Origin: Diplolepis rosae
Lineage: Eukaryota > Arthropoda > Insecta > Hymenoptera > Diplolepididae
Direction of reading: 5' to 3'
Length of the DNA stretch: 64,000 bases
Assembly: GCA_030998225.1 (NCBI GenBank)
Contig: JAPYXD010000743.1
Location: 806,001 to 870,000 of the forward strand
The position numbers and the translations under genes were made by a program. The notes under the pieces were generated by a model. It had not been told where the DNA came from. It saw only the letters and a list, made by a program, of their open reading frames with translations, and did no database searches. This document shows, in pieces, positions 24,691 to 35,117 of this stretch. Within the stretch, counting starts at the first letter, position 1. Each line of letters starts with the position of its first letter.

Positions 24691-25507
24691 CAGGTACAAT
24701 GTAAAAAGTGTCAAGGAATTTTACCACGAGAATGATGGGTAATAAAAATACTAGTGTTAATCGCTGGAAATTTACGGTAGTGTAAAATTGCATTGGAATG
24801 GTAAAATTACCACGAAGCAACTTAGAGGCAATGTAATTGTACACTCGCTTTGTAAAATTCCAGTTCCAAATGTGAAAACGGGTTTGCGCATGCGCTCCAG
24901 CATACCCGGATAATGCAAATCGCAGAATTAAAATTCCTTGTTTCCCTTAAATCTTGAAATAAAAGAATAGTTCATATAAAAGGAAAATTTTTTATTTATA
25001 TTTGAAATAACAAAAATGAAATAAAATAGAAGGTAATCTTTTTATAATTGAGGGGCTCAATGCAAGGCTTTCTGGCCCGCTCCGCTGAGTCAGATTGAGC
25101 ATGATGTATAACGAATATACATTCTACATAATACATAATAAATCTATTTTGTTAATAAGAATAGTGAAGTATTTCTTTTTTTTGAGTTCTCAGCAGAACA
25201 CATTATGTAATAAGTTTTTCAAATTTTTTCACAAGAAGTAAAAAAAAAGGATTGAAATTTTCAATTCTGAAAAAACGACTTTAGGGTCAGCATTGATCTC
25301 CTATGAAAACCGCGGATTGGATCGTCAAATCAAAATATTGACGAAAAAAAATACCACCGCGCGAATGGTGGCAGTAGTATCGAACAACAAAGATGGCCGC
25401 CTCAAGGAATAAATTTGAATGATATGTGTGCGAAATTCTGTGATTCTGGAAGCAAAATGCTGTGATTTATTTAAGGAATGACAATGTTGTCATTGCGTTT
25501 GGACGTT

Positions 25508-26520
25508 TTATGAGATTACACAAAAGCTACGCCTTCTTCGCGTAATATGATAGAAGGTCAAGGCGTAATTAATAATCAATTCATTTAAAATGTTGCACAT
25601 TGTCACAAGGTCTTTTTCGGTTTTAATAAATGTACAAATATTCGATACGAAATCGCCACTGCTAACTTGTACAGCTTTATTGGTGACGCTATTATTAGGA
25701 ATATTCGATTTTATTATTTCTTCGACATTACTATCAGGAACATCACAGTGTGAATTACAACTACAGTCTTTGTCGTCACTTGCCTCTTTAGTTTCTTCAC
25801 AATCATTGCCATGTAACCCAGGCTCTATTTCATTTAAATCATTATTGGGAATGATCGAAGTAGGATCGTTCATTGCTGATTCGCTTGATCTCTCTACAGG
25901 TTCTTTGTCCTGCACTTTGCCACCAGATGCATCCTTTTTTATCACTTTTACTAAATCTTGCTCTCTAATCTCGTTAGAAGATCGATGTTCCTAGAACGAA
26001 ATATTTAATTAATAAAAAATATGCGAGAAACATAAGTGTAAGATAAAACACTTACGTATCGTCGTTTCCTAACCAAATTTGCTGCTTCTTTTTGCTTTGT
26101 AATTGTTACTGGTGAAGGGATCATAGATTTCTTCAAGATCCTCTTTTTGCGGGTAACTCTAAATACAAAATATATTACACACAATTCAATAGTTAAATAA
26201 TTTAAACGAAAAATGCTAGTGCAGGAAAATTTACCTGGAAAATTGTAATCTTCTGACCGGAATTGCAACGAGCATAGAAGAAACTCCCGACCATCGTCTA
26301 CGATATTTAACTTTCTCAGCCACTCACTACGCTTGTCCACAAATTCTTCATTCCCAAATATATTGATTCTCGACAATCGCTTACTGTCGCGCTTGGGTAC
26401 TTTATGGAAACTTAAATTCAGATTTTTACTTTTATTTGAAGTACAATTTAGAACGCAGCAGCGGCCACAATTCGATTTCCGGTGTTTCGGGGAAAATTCC
26501 ATACTCTTCACTCTGTGCAA
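25508..26520 (-). CDS. THAP-type zinc-finger protein, three exons
   Basis: Proposed exons are 26,520-26,235, 26,156-26,056 and 25,990-25,508, joined by GT-AG introns of 78 and 65 bases (donors CCAG/GTAAAT and ATAC/GTAAGT; acceptors TTTAGAG and TTCTAG). The joins keep one frame to a stop, giving about 289 codons. Residues 21-95 form a THAP DNA-binding domain: CCVLNC, then FHKVPKRD, then RSEWLRKLN, then LLCSLQF. The usual C2CH zinc ligands are C22, C26, C83 and a histidine two residues on, but here that residue is Q86 (codon CAA). The middle is basic (RKKRILKKS) and the rest acidic and low in complexity. THAP domains bind DNA in transcription factors and P-element transposases; no transposase catalytic region is present. 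The last 20 or so codons lie in the left inverted repeat. ATG at 26,502 is an alternative start. It may be an element-encoded regulator or a decaying host-type gene. Confidence 0.7.
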
Positions 26521-27108
26521 CGTCTTTGTTAATTATTTCTGATTCGTGAATTGCTGTCAATCACCGAAATTGAAATGTAAACACCGTACTTATCTCAGGT
26601 AAACACAAATTGACAAATTGACGCCGCCATATTGCTTAGTCCGACTACCGACCGCTAGTGGCGCAGAGTAATTTTAAACTCTCAATAGTCAAAATATAAA
26701 AGCAAATAAGACGCTGCCTCTGGCCGTCGCAAATCGCCATTACATTATACGTCACGCGCAGACGCGCCATCACACGGTGAAAAACCTAACAGAATGGTAA
26801 TTTTACATTGGACTGGGTTTCTTACGTGCTTCGCTTTGGGAATTTACTTCAACATTGTGAAATCACATTTTTATTTCCTTTCCACTTCATTGTAAATTTC
26901 CCACGATTATCACTGGTATATTTATTACGCCTTGACCTTCTATCATATTACGCGAAGAAGGCGTAGCTTTTGTGTAATCTCATAAAACGTCCAAACGCAA
27001 TGACAACATTATCATTCCTTAAATAAATCACAGCATTTTGCTTCCAGAATCACAGAATTTCGCACACATATTATTCAAATTTATTCCTTGAGGCGGCCAT
27101 CTTTGTTG

Positions 27109-28400
27109 TGTGATGATCCAATCACAGTACTCGTTAATAATCTAATCGAAAGGTCGATTATAACGAGTTTAAAGGCGGTTAAGATTGAGCGCGGACTTGA
27201 AGTCTAAGCCTTCGGTCGGCCTATGAAGATAGGTAGAGGAGTGTGATTTATAAGTTTAAATAAAATTAAACTCTTTATTTATTTCAAAACACACGCGGGT
27301 GCGAACTATACAAAAAGTCTTGTCGAGTAAGATTTCGAAAAAGGTCTGACCAGAGAGGGATCTTCAGGGTCTTTCTGCCAAAAGGTCCCCACTTTATTAC
27401 TCGAGCTTCAGGGCGATGATAATTAATCTAATTGGTTCATTTTTTAGTCTTAGGGCTTTCCACAGTTTTGATAGGATAAAAGTTCTCCAAGACTGCGAGG
27501 GTGGTTACAGCCTAGTCCAATAGCAGGTGACGGTCCCACGTGCGTTCTCAGCATCTCAACTGTAGCCACTTGAGGGTGTCAAATTACAATGTCTGTTTTG
27601 ACTCTAACGGTCCGTCTCTGGTCAAGTAACTGTGGTGTTAGATCATTCAAGGGTTGACCCATACTTATACAGATTTCAAATTTTAACGATCGTTCTAGAG
27701 ATTTTGTGTATATTTATATTTAAAATGAAATTTAATAGTTTTTAGGGGACCGACTGTAGTTGAAAACTCGTAAAATAAATAATTTATTTAAAAGGGCAAT
27801 AAATGTAGAATTTATTGCTCGCCAGATATATTTCCCAAAATTTCCAGAACGATTTCTTCATGGTTCAGAACAAGGAAAGGTTCTTAAACTATTCTTATTT
27901 ATTACTATATTGAGGCATTTCCTCGAAGGTTTCCAGACAACCTGTCAATCTGAAATTAAGTTATTGAATTAAATTATTTCAAGTGACAAGGCTGGTCTGG
28001 TTATTATTTTCTATAAATGTCAACTGGTTCTGTTAAATTTCAACTAAATAAAAAGCTTTTTTATTTTTCTGTTTACAATTTCATGAAATCTGAGATTGTT
28101 GCACGTGTCTATACGTATTTAGTGATACCGACCAGTCTTTGTCATTTTACAATTAAAGCTAAGAGATTTATAGTAATACTTAATACTAAAAGTTTCTTTG
28201 ATCATTAAAATTTAATATTCATTCTGCCAATTTCAAATATTTCAATAAAAGCGAAAAGGAATTTTCGCGCGGTTCTCTTTCATTACGTACAATTACATAC
28301 GCATCGAAGAAGGAGTTTTAAGATGAGTTTATGAACGCTCAATTCATGTAGTTGATTCGCAACCCGTAAATAAGATGAGCGCGCAGGTGCGATCATCACA
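27109..28400. mobile_element. LTR inserted in the THAP unit, 4-bp TSD
   Basis: 1,292 bp starting TGTGATGATCCAATCACAG and ending GCGATCATCACA, with GTTG duplicated at 27,105-27,108 and 28,401-28,404. The intact target, CATCTTTGTTGTTCGATAC in inverse, is present in the other arm at about 25,378-25,396. The TG...CA ends and 4-bp duplication fit a Gypsy-type solo LTR; orientation is not certain. It is unrelated in sequence to the 17,012 solo LTR except at the tips. Confidence 0.85.
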
Positions 28401-28483
28401 GTTGTTCGATACTACCGCCACCATTCGCGCGGTGGTAATTTTTTTCGTCAATAATAAATGACAAGCTCCAAGTAATGCAAACA

Positions 28484-28985
28484 ATTTTGCGCACATCTTT
28501 AACTCTATCTTTTTCTCTTGGCAGAGGATCTTAAAGCGAGAAAACTCTCACTTGACATTTGAACAAATAAATCAGTTAGTGAGGTTAAATACCGGCGTGC
28601 AATTTCTCATTTATCCATTGTTTTTTTACGTGTGATTTACGTCCTGAGTGCTTCGTTTCAAAAGAAGATGGTAGAAACAGTATACAAACAATTCAATATT
28701 TCATCCAAATCTTTTAATTGCACCCAGTTGTAACCTCAACTTTTAAGTTTTATTTCTATTTACACTACTTCGTGATTTACACCAAGGTACATTTAAAAAT
28801 TACTTACTCAATTTAACAGTATACTTAGTTCTGGCTTCAATGTTCACAATTTATTTTATTTTTCAATTGAAGATTTTGCAAAACACTATTTACGTATTTA
28901 TATTTATTGACATGTGACGTCAGATTTTTTTCACTTTAGGATTCTCTGCCAAGAGGAAAAGATAGATTTAGAGATGTGCGCATGC
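28484..28985. repeat. Short inverted repeat pair
   Basis: GCGCACATCTTTAACTCTAT and CTTTTTCTCTTGGCAGAG (28,486-28,527) are answered by CTCTGCCAAGAGGAAAAG and ATAGATTTAGAGATGTGCGC ending about 28,983. Arms are about 45 bp around a loop of about 400 bp. Possibly the termini of a non-autonomous element. No ORF is convincing. Confidence 0.6.
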
Positions 28986-29407
28986 GATTCAGACTTAAAA
29001 TTGGTTGTATTTCTTCGAGCTTGTCACTTATTGTACAGTAACTGCAACCGATTTCGGATCAAGTTTGTACATAAGTTCGGCCTCCTTATACTACTTCGTG
29101 GTTCTATGCAGATTCGTAGACGTAATCACCCTAGCGGGCCGGTTAAGAGAGCGATCAGAGAATACTCTGACCGTTCTCTGACCTCGCATTATTACGGTTA
29201 AGAAAGGTAAGAAAAACATTCAAGTCAACGCAATTATGATTCTGCGATTCAATTTGAATAAGAAGGTGTATGAATAAATACAGTAATTTTACTTTTTAGC
29301 GAAAAAAGTTTTAAAAACATCATATACCTGTCATTGAAGGCAGTGCAGTGGTTTACAATTTGCGGAACATCTCCACTGTCAGCATTGGCTATTGGTAGAA
29401 GTGAGAT

Positions 29408-30350
29408 AAAAGTTGAAATTTTACAGAACCAGTTGACATTTATAGAAAGTAATAACCAGACCAGCGTTGTTACTCGAAATAATTCAATTCAATAACTTAA
29501 TTTGAGATTGACAGGTTGTCTGTAAACCTTTGAGGAAATGCCTCAATATAGTTATAAATAAGAATAGTTTAAGAACCTTTCCTTGTTATAAACCATGGAG
29601 AAATCGTTCTGGAAATTTTGGGAAATATATCTGGCGAGCAATAAATTCTACATTTATTGCCCTTTTAAATAAATTATTTATTTTACGAGTTTTCAACTAC
29701 ACTCGGTCCCCTAAAAACTATTAAATTTCATTTTAAATATAAATATACACAAAATCTCTAGAACGATCGTTAAAATTTGAAATCTGTATAAGTATGGGTC
29801 AACCCTTGAATGATCTAACACCACAGTTACTTGACCAGAGACGGACCGTTAGAGTCAAAACAGACATTGTAATTTGACACCCTCAAGTGGCTACAGTTGA
29901 GATGCTGAGAACGCACGTGGGACCGTCACCTGCTATTGGACTAGGCTGTAACCACCCTCGCAGTCTTGGAGAACTTTTATCCTATCAAAACTGTGGAAAG
30001 CCCTAAGACTAAAAAATGAACCAATTAGATTAACTATCATCGCCCTGAAGCTCGAGTAATAAAGTGGGGACCTTTTGGCAGAAAGACCCTGAAGATCCCT
30101 CTCTGGTCAGACCTTTTTCGAAATCTTACTCGACAAGACTTTTTGTATAGTCCGCACTCGCTTGAGTTTTTGAAATAAATAAAGAGTTTAATTTTATTTA
30201 AACTCTTATAAATTACACTCCGTCGTCTATCTTTATAGGCCGACCGAAGGCTTAGACTACAAGTCCACGCTCAACCTTACCCGCCTTTAAACTCGTTATA
30301 ATCGACCTTTCGATTCGATTATTAACGAGTCCTGTGATTGGTTTATCACA
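29408..30350 (-). mobile_element. Partial second copy of the 27,109 LTR, inverted
   Basis: 30,350 downward reads TGTGATAAACCAATCACAGG and follows the 27,109 LTR for about 940 bp (CCTTCGGTCGGCCTA, CTTGTCGAGTAAGATTTC, GGACCGTTAGAGTCAAAAC in either orientation). At about 29,408 it diverges, so the last third is missing. The two copies form an inverted pair separated by about 1 kb. Confidence 0.8.
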
Positions 30351-32070
30351 TGCCCGCTGTAAACCAGACACCGCGTGTTTATAACCGAGCGCACTCAGCT
30401 CTCATCGGTATCTCCAGCGAGGGTATCACAACCCAATGACACCTCGGAAGCAGCCAAAGGGCCACCAAGGAAGTCACCAAGGGTAATATTTTTAAGGAGA
30501 ATCTTCCGGGTATGCCATCTCGACTCTGAAAGAGTTTCCACGTTATAATTAAAAACTTTTTGTTATCAACTCGCTGGGTACGCCATCTCGGCTTCAGGAG
30601 TAGGTCCGACTTTCGGTGTGTTATATCGGCTAATCGCTACTGTGGAAAGAATCCTCTTAGATCCAACGTTGATTGGCAGTCATCCGTGGTCCGTTGCTGA
30701 CTTGCGCTGATTTGAAAACCAGCTACCGCAAACTGGAAATTGCAATTTATAAAATAAATTGCGTCAAACAAATGAAACACGAAAACTTCATAATGCAAAT
30801 GTTCACACTTTATTAATTCGATGACACCATAATTATATAGGTTTGGTTCGAAATTGACCGCACTTCACGTCAAATTTAAATTTAACTCAAAGTATCCTAA
30901 GTCCAACGTGGACTTAAAGGTTTCACTACGTACTTATTTCCGTTTAGCGGCTCCGAAATCAGAATCTAAATCTGACGTTCCGCGCTCATCCAATCACGAC
31001 AAACTTGAAGTCGACATCTCTAGCGAATCAGGCTTACCTAATCACGTGCAAAATGGCTGAAGTCGATTCAAACTGACTCATGCATGGGTTGCAGAAATCG
31101 TTTCTAATACCCTTCCTAAGGCACGTTCCGTCGCGACTTCAGGGCACCAGTGATCCCAGAACGTGGGAGCTGGCGGCCCCCACCATAGATGCCTCGAGAT
31201 CGTTGTGTCTTCCTCATTCAACCAACCTATGGCAGTCGAGCGAGGAAGAAGCCATGAGCTGGTGGGCTCTATGGTTTATACTGAAATTTGGTCGCTAGAG
31301 CGTAGTATCTTATCTCTTTCTACCAATCAAATAAATATATCCTTATTCTATGGCTAATCGGAACTTTGGTTTACATAGTACATTCTTTTGCAGTTTCTAT
31401 AGCAAGCCAAAAATCTAATGTTAAAACTTCTTCATTTAGATTATTTCTTTAAAGAATATATTTCCCTGAAATATTTCTACTTGCCCATCTGAATTCAGCT
31501 ATTTCCATAAGATAGAGAGAAAGAGAGAGAGATGGACGCTTACAATCCCTTAAATTTCTATTCCATTTCGAATTTAAATTTATAGCCCATTACGCGCGTA
31601 AAAATCTCGGCGTCGACTTTCCAAAAAGTCGCACGACGTAACACCTTTCCCCTTAATTTAAAAGTTGTTTACATTACATGGGAACAACTTTTATAATTTG
31701 ATGAAGCTGCATTATTTTCCTGACAGGAGAGATACCCAATTACCCAGTGATACCACTAGATATCTAGTGGAATTGTAACACGTGAAAATAAATGGGAATT
31801 CCTTTATAGGGTTAACAGATGAACGGTAAGTTCCTACAGTCAGCTACCATTTACAATACTCCATTCTGTTACTCGCATACTGAATCTGTTTTTCATAACA
31901 TTTGATAGTTTATTTCAAGATAACACTTTTATCTATTGATAATACTGATTTTTATAACAGAATTTAAACTCAGGGATCCTTAGTTTTTAGAAGTCAATGT
32001 TTGGGTCATATTGATCTCCAAATTTGACAGCTAATTTCAGCCCTGTCCGACTATAAACAAAATGGCGGTT
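30351..32070. other. Unassigned region
   Basis: I see no gene I can support. GGGTACGCCATCTCGGCTTC at about 30,576 has a diverged partner GGGTATGCCATCTCGACTCT at about 30,509. A GA-rich microsatellite lies at about 31,501-31,532. Open frames at 31,080-31,360 overlap each other and show no motif. Confidence 0.5.
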
Positions 32071-32691
32071 CCTTAGTGATTATAGTTTGTACGTGCGAAG
32101 TTTTCTCACCAGAGCGGCGCTGCACGCGGTACGCTCTACAAAAGCATTATACTAATAGACAAATATTTAAAAATTTTTAAATAATTAAGTTTCTGAACAA
32201 TATGAAATGAAAAAATGTTCCTAAAATGATTCTAGGACATAAAATACACATTTTTCATAAATCAATTAATACAAAATAAAAAAAAGAACACATTAAACTT
32301 CGTAAAATATATACTGTGGATACGCATGAAGAATTCTTGAGACCCTGAACAAAATTTTTTTTATGTTATCCCCATATAACTGAAAATATATTATATTATA
32401 TAGTATATATATTTATATAGTATTTTCCATTTTTATTTTCCAGCTTCAAACGAATGAAATGAAAAATAAATATTTTGTTAAGCCCTGTGTTCAAAATAAA
32501 AATCCATGTGAAGGGAAATATATACTCAATTAAAAATTTGTAAATGTAATAAAAAATATTCATTACTATAAAATTTGCTAGTACATATTTTTAAGATATT
32601 TTAAATTTTTAATATGTACAGATCGATGATGGCTAGTTAAGTGTCGTAAAGCTTGGCTGCTTTTTTCTTCAAAACGCTAAATTTTTTAATC

Positions 32692-33420
32692 TCAGCCATT
32701 TCCTGTCTTACGAATTGTCTCATCCGTATTTGAAGATAAAATTGAATTATATATGCTAAGATCTCCACAGCTTTTGCATTGAAAACTAAATTTTGTTTCA
32801 GATGAAATTAAATCGTCTAGAATTAAATCAAAAGAATTGCTAGACCGGCAATGTTTGTTAAATAGATATTCGACAACTGTGATAAGCTTGTATAACTTAA
32901 CATTTGGATGTATGGAATCTTTATTTATTTTTGCAAATCTACTCAAACTTTCAGGTAACTGATCAAAAGAAAAAGTTATCGTATCTGCATGAATTTCAGA
33001 AGTATAGTCAAAAATGCATTTAAGCATGCCGAACACTGAGTGTGCTGTTTGATATAAACAGTTATACGACCAGTTGTGTAAAAAATCAAACAATCTCTAA
33101 CAGCTGGTAAAGCATAATCGTGCGCTACTGCATCTACAAAATCACTAAAATCAGTGTCTTCACAATCGATTGATGCTTTCAACTTTTCTCGAATTACTTG
33201 AATTGCGCTTTTACTCTTCGACTGATGTAATTCTTTCAATTTTGAAATTGTTATTAAGGGCTGTGGAGGGTTGCCATCGAAAGTACTACAATTTCAAAGC
33301 TTTGCAGGTTTCAAAATGCTAAAGGCAGCTAATATCTTGTATATTTGCAAGAAGGTTGGTGTACGAGGATGATCATTTGTTCCTCCAGCTAATCTGATAG
33401 TGCCAAAAAATCTCTAAACA
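32692..33420 (-). pseudogene. P-element/THAP9-like transposase C-terminal part, broken
   Basis: Reading from 33,420 down: FFGTIRLAGGTNDHP then FLQIYKILA, the signature G-G-x-N-x-H-P segment of P-superfamily transposases. Then TISKLKELHQSKSKSA, a CLIFYTTG block followed by CSACLNAF, and finally IHPNVKLYKLITVVEYLFNK with NKHCRSSNSFDLILDDL. The chain is broken by an in-frame TGA at about 33,283, where the related element 2 has a glycine codon, and by a one-base frameshift at about 33,018. The N-terminal THAP domain and most of the catalytic core are absent. In intact relatives the enzyme is a GTP-dependent DNA transposase acting in the nucleus; this copy cannot act. Confidence 0.7.
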
Positions 33421-34239
33421 AAAGGAAAGGAACAAAAAATTAATGAAACTTTTATACAGTATTGATAATATTCCATTCGAAATCTCATACTGAATAAAAT
33501 ATTTTTATCTTGTTCAGTTAAATTTTCTGAAATTAAGATAGCTATTTCTTATATTTCTTGTACAAATCCATTTTGTAAAAAAATATAAAAGTGCTTTCTT
33601 CGATATTTATATTTCACTGGAAGAATTCGGATGAAATGGAATGGATTGAAGGGATATAAAGATAAATTTTGGAATTAAATAAACCGTGATGATTAATATG
33701 AACGTATCTGGAAATAAAATATTTGGCCAGATTTTATATAAAGATATTTTATTATACGCGTAAAAAATACTAACTATAAAGTAATTAAAATAAATTATTT
33801 AATATTATTATTATACACGGTAGTTTATCTTTCCTGCAAAACACGTCATATTACAATGAATATATATATATACATGTCTTCGGTTATGTTCGACATATTT
33901 CGTACAGGGAATATAGATATATTAGATACTTTATCAGATATAGCTGATTTTTTTCGTCTTTTTTCATTATATTCAATCAATTTTTGTAAGTATTGAACTT
34001 CGCGAAAAAATATGCACATATTTATTCATTTTAATATGACGTGTTTTGCAGGAAAGATAAACTACCGTTTATAATAATAATATTAAAAGTAAGTAAAAGT
34101 TAGGGTCTTGAAGAAAAAAGCAGCCAAGCTTTGCGACACTTAACTAGTCATCATCGATCTGTACGTGTTAAAAATTTAAAATATGTTAAAAATATGTACT
34201 AGCAAATTTTATAATAATGAATATTTTTTGTCATGTGAA

Positions 34240-34330
34240 ACAAAATTTATTTTTAAATGCAAAGAACATGCCAATGAAGCTGTAGAGATATTAGCATATG
34301 TGATTTAATTTTATTTTAAATAAGAATGAT
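34240..34330 (+). pseudogene. Transposase C-terminal scrap on the plus strand
   Basis: Reads ETKFIFKCKEHANEAVEILA, which aligns with ETKFSFQCKSCGDLSIYNS of the minus-strand transposase and with FKFPCDEHSREVLAHII of element 2. It lies between the two duplicated terminal blocks of the right arm, so the long inverted terminus includes the end of the coding region. Confidence 0.6.
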
Positions 34331-34985
34331 TCAATTCGTAAGACAAGAAATGGTTGAAATTTAAAAATTTAGCGTCTTGAAAAAAAAGGAGCCAAACTTT
34401 GCGACACTTAACTAGTCATCATCGATCTGAACATGTTAAAAATTTGAAATATCTTAAAAATATGTACTAGCAAATTTTATAGTAATGAATATTTTTTGTT
34501 ACATTTACAAATTTTTAATTGAGTATATATTTCCCTTCACATGGTTTTTTATGTTGAACACAGGGCTTAACAAAATATTTATTTTTGATTTCATTCGTTT
34601 GAAGCTTGAAAATAAAAATGGAAAATACTTCTATTTAGAAGCTTAAGCTTTTTATTTATTTTTAAATATATTTTGAGTTATATGGGGATAAAATAAAAAA
34701 AATTTTGTTTAGGTTCTCAAGAATTCTTCATGCGTATCCGCAGTATATATTTTACGAAGTTTAATGTGTTCTTTCTGTTATTTTGTATTAATTGATTTAT
34801 GCCAAATGTGTATTTTATGTCCTAGAATCATTTTAGGAACATTTTTTCATTTCATATTGTTCAGAAACTTAATTATTTAAAAATTTTTAAATATTTGTCT
34901 ATTAGTATAATGCTTTTGTAGAGCGTGCGCGTGCAGCACCGCTCTGGTGAGAAAACTTCGCACATAGAAACTATAATCACTAAGG

Positions 34986-35117
34986 GAATCAAGTTCTCGC
35001 CGTTGCAGGCAGAGATCCCAGATCTGAAACCGACGCAGTGTCTCACACTCTCAGCCTGCCTGTCGGTGTGAAGCAGCCCTGTGCATCTCTCCACATTTAT
35101 GATTTTTAACGTAACCC
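34986..35117. other. Spacer between two P-type elements, shared with 23,760-23,792
   Basis: GAATCAAGTTCTCGCCGTTG next to the element 1 end is the complement of the sequence left of the 23,793 fragment. The two loci therefore share flank as well as element, pointing to a segmental duplication rather than two insertions. Confidence 0.6.

Larger units (their letters stand above)
25336..28452 (-). mobile_element. Inverted-repeat-bounded unit carrying a THAP gene
   Basis: Left arm 25,336-25,568 (TATTGACGAAAAAAAATACC, ACCGCGCGAATGGTGG, AACAACAAAGATGGCCGCC, AGAAGGTCAAGGCGTAATTA). The right arm is its complement but split: 26,928-27,108 and 28,405-28,452, with a 1.29-kb LTR between. Without that LTR the unit is about 1.8 kb with arms of about 233 bp. 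Only one gene fits inside, the THAP protein. No target duplication was seen at the outer ends. By the THAP domain it may belong to the P superfamily, but its termini differ from the CCTTAGTG ends of the neighbouring P-type elements. Confidence 0.75.
32071..34985 (-). mobile_element. Degenerate P-superfamily element 1
   Basis: 2,915 bp bounded by inverted CCTTAGTGATTATAGTTT. The inverted termini are very long: 32,071-32,640 matches the inverse of about 34,430-34,985. Inside on the minus strand is a decayed transposase (32,692-33,420). Near 34,098 and 34,369 a block of about 130 bp (CACTTAACTAGTCATCATCG) is present twice. A further inverted pair, CGGTAGTTTATCTTTCCTGC, lies at 33,800-33,854 and 34,032-34,086. 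No target duplication is evident. Confidence 0.75.

Noticed and set aside
30854..31357. Three small overlapping plus-strand frames
   Set aside because: No motif, mutually overlapping in different frames.
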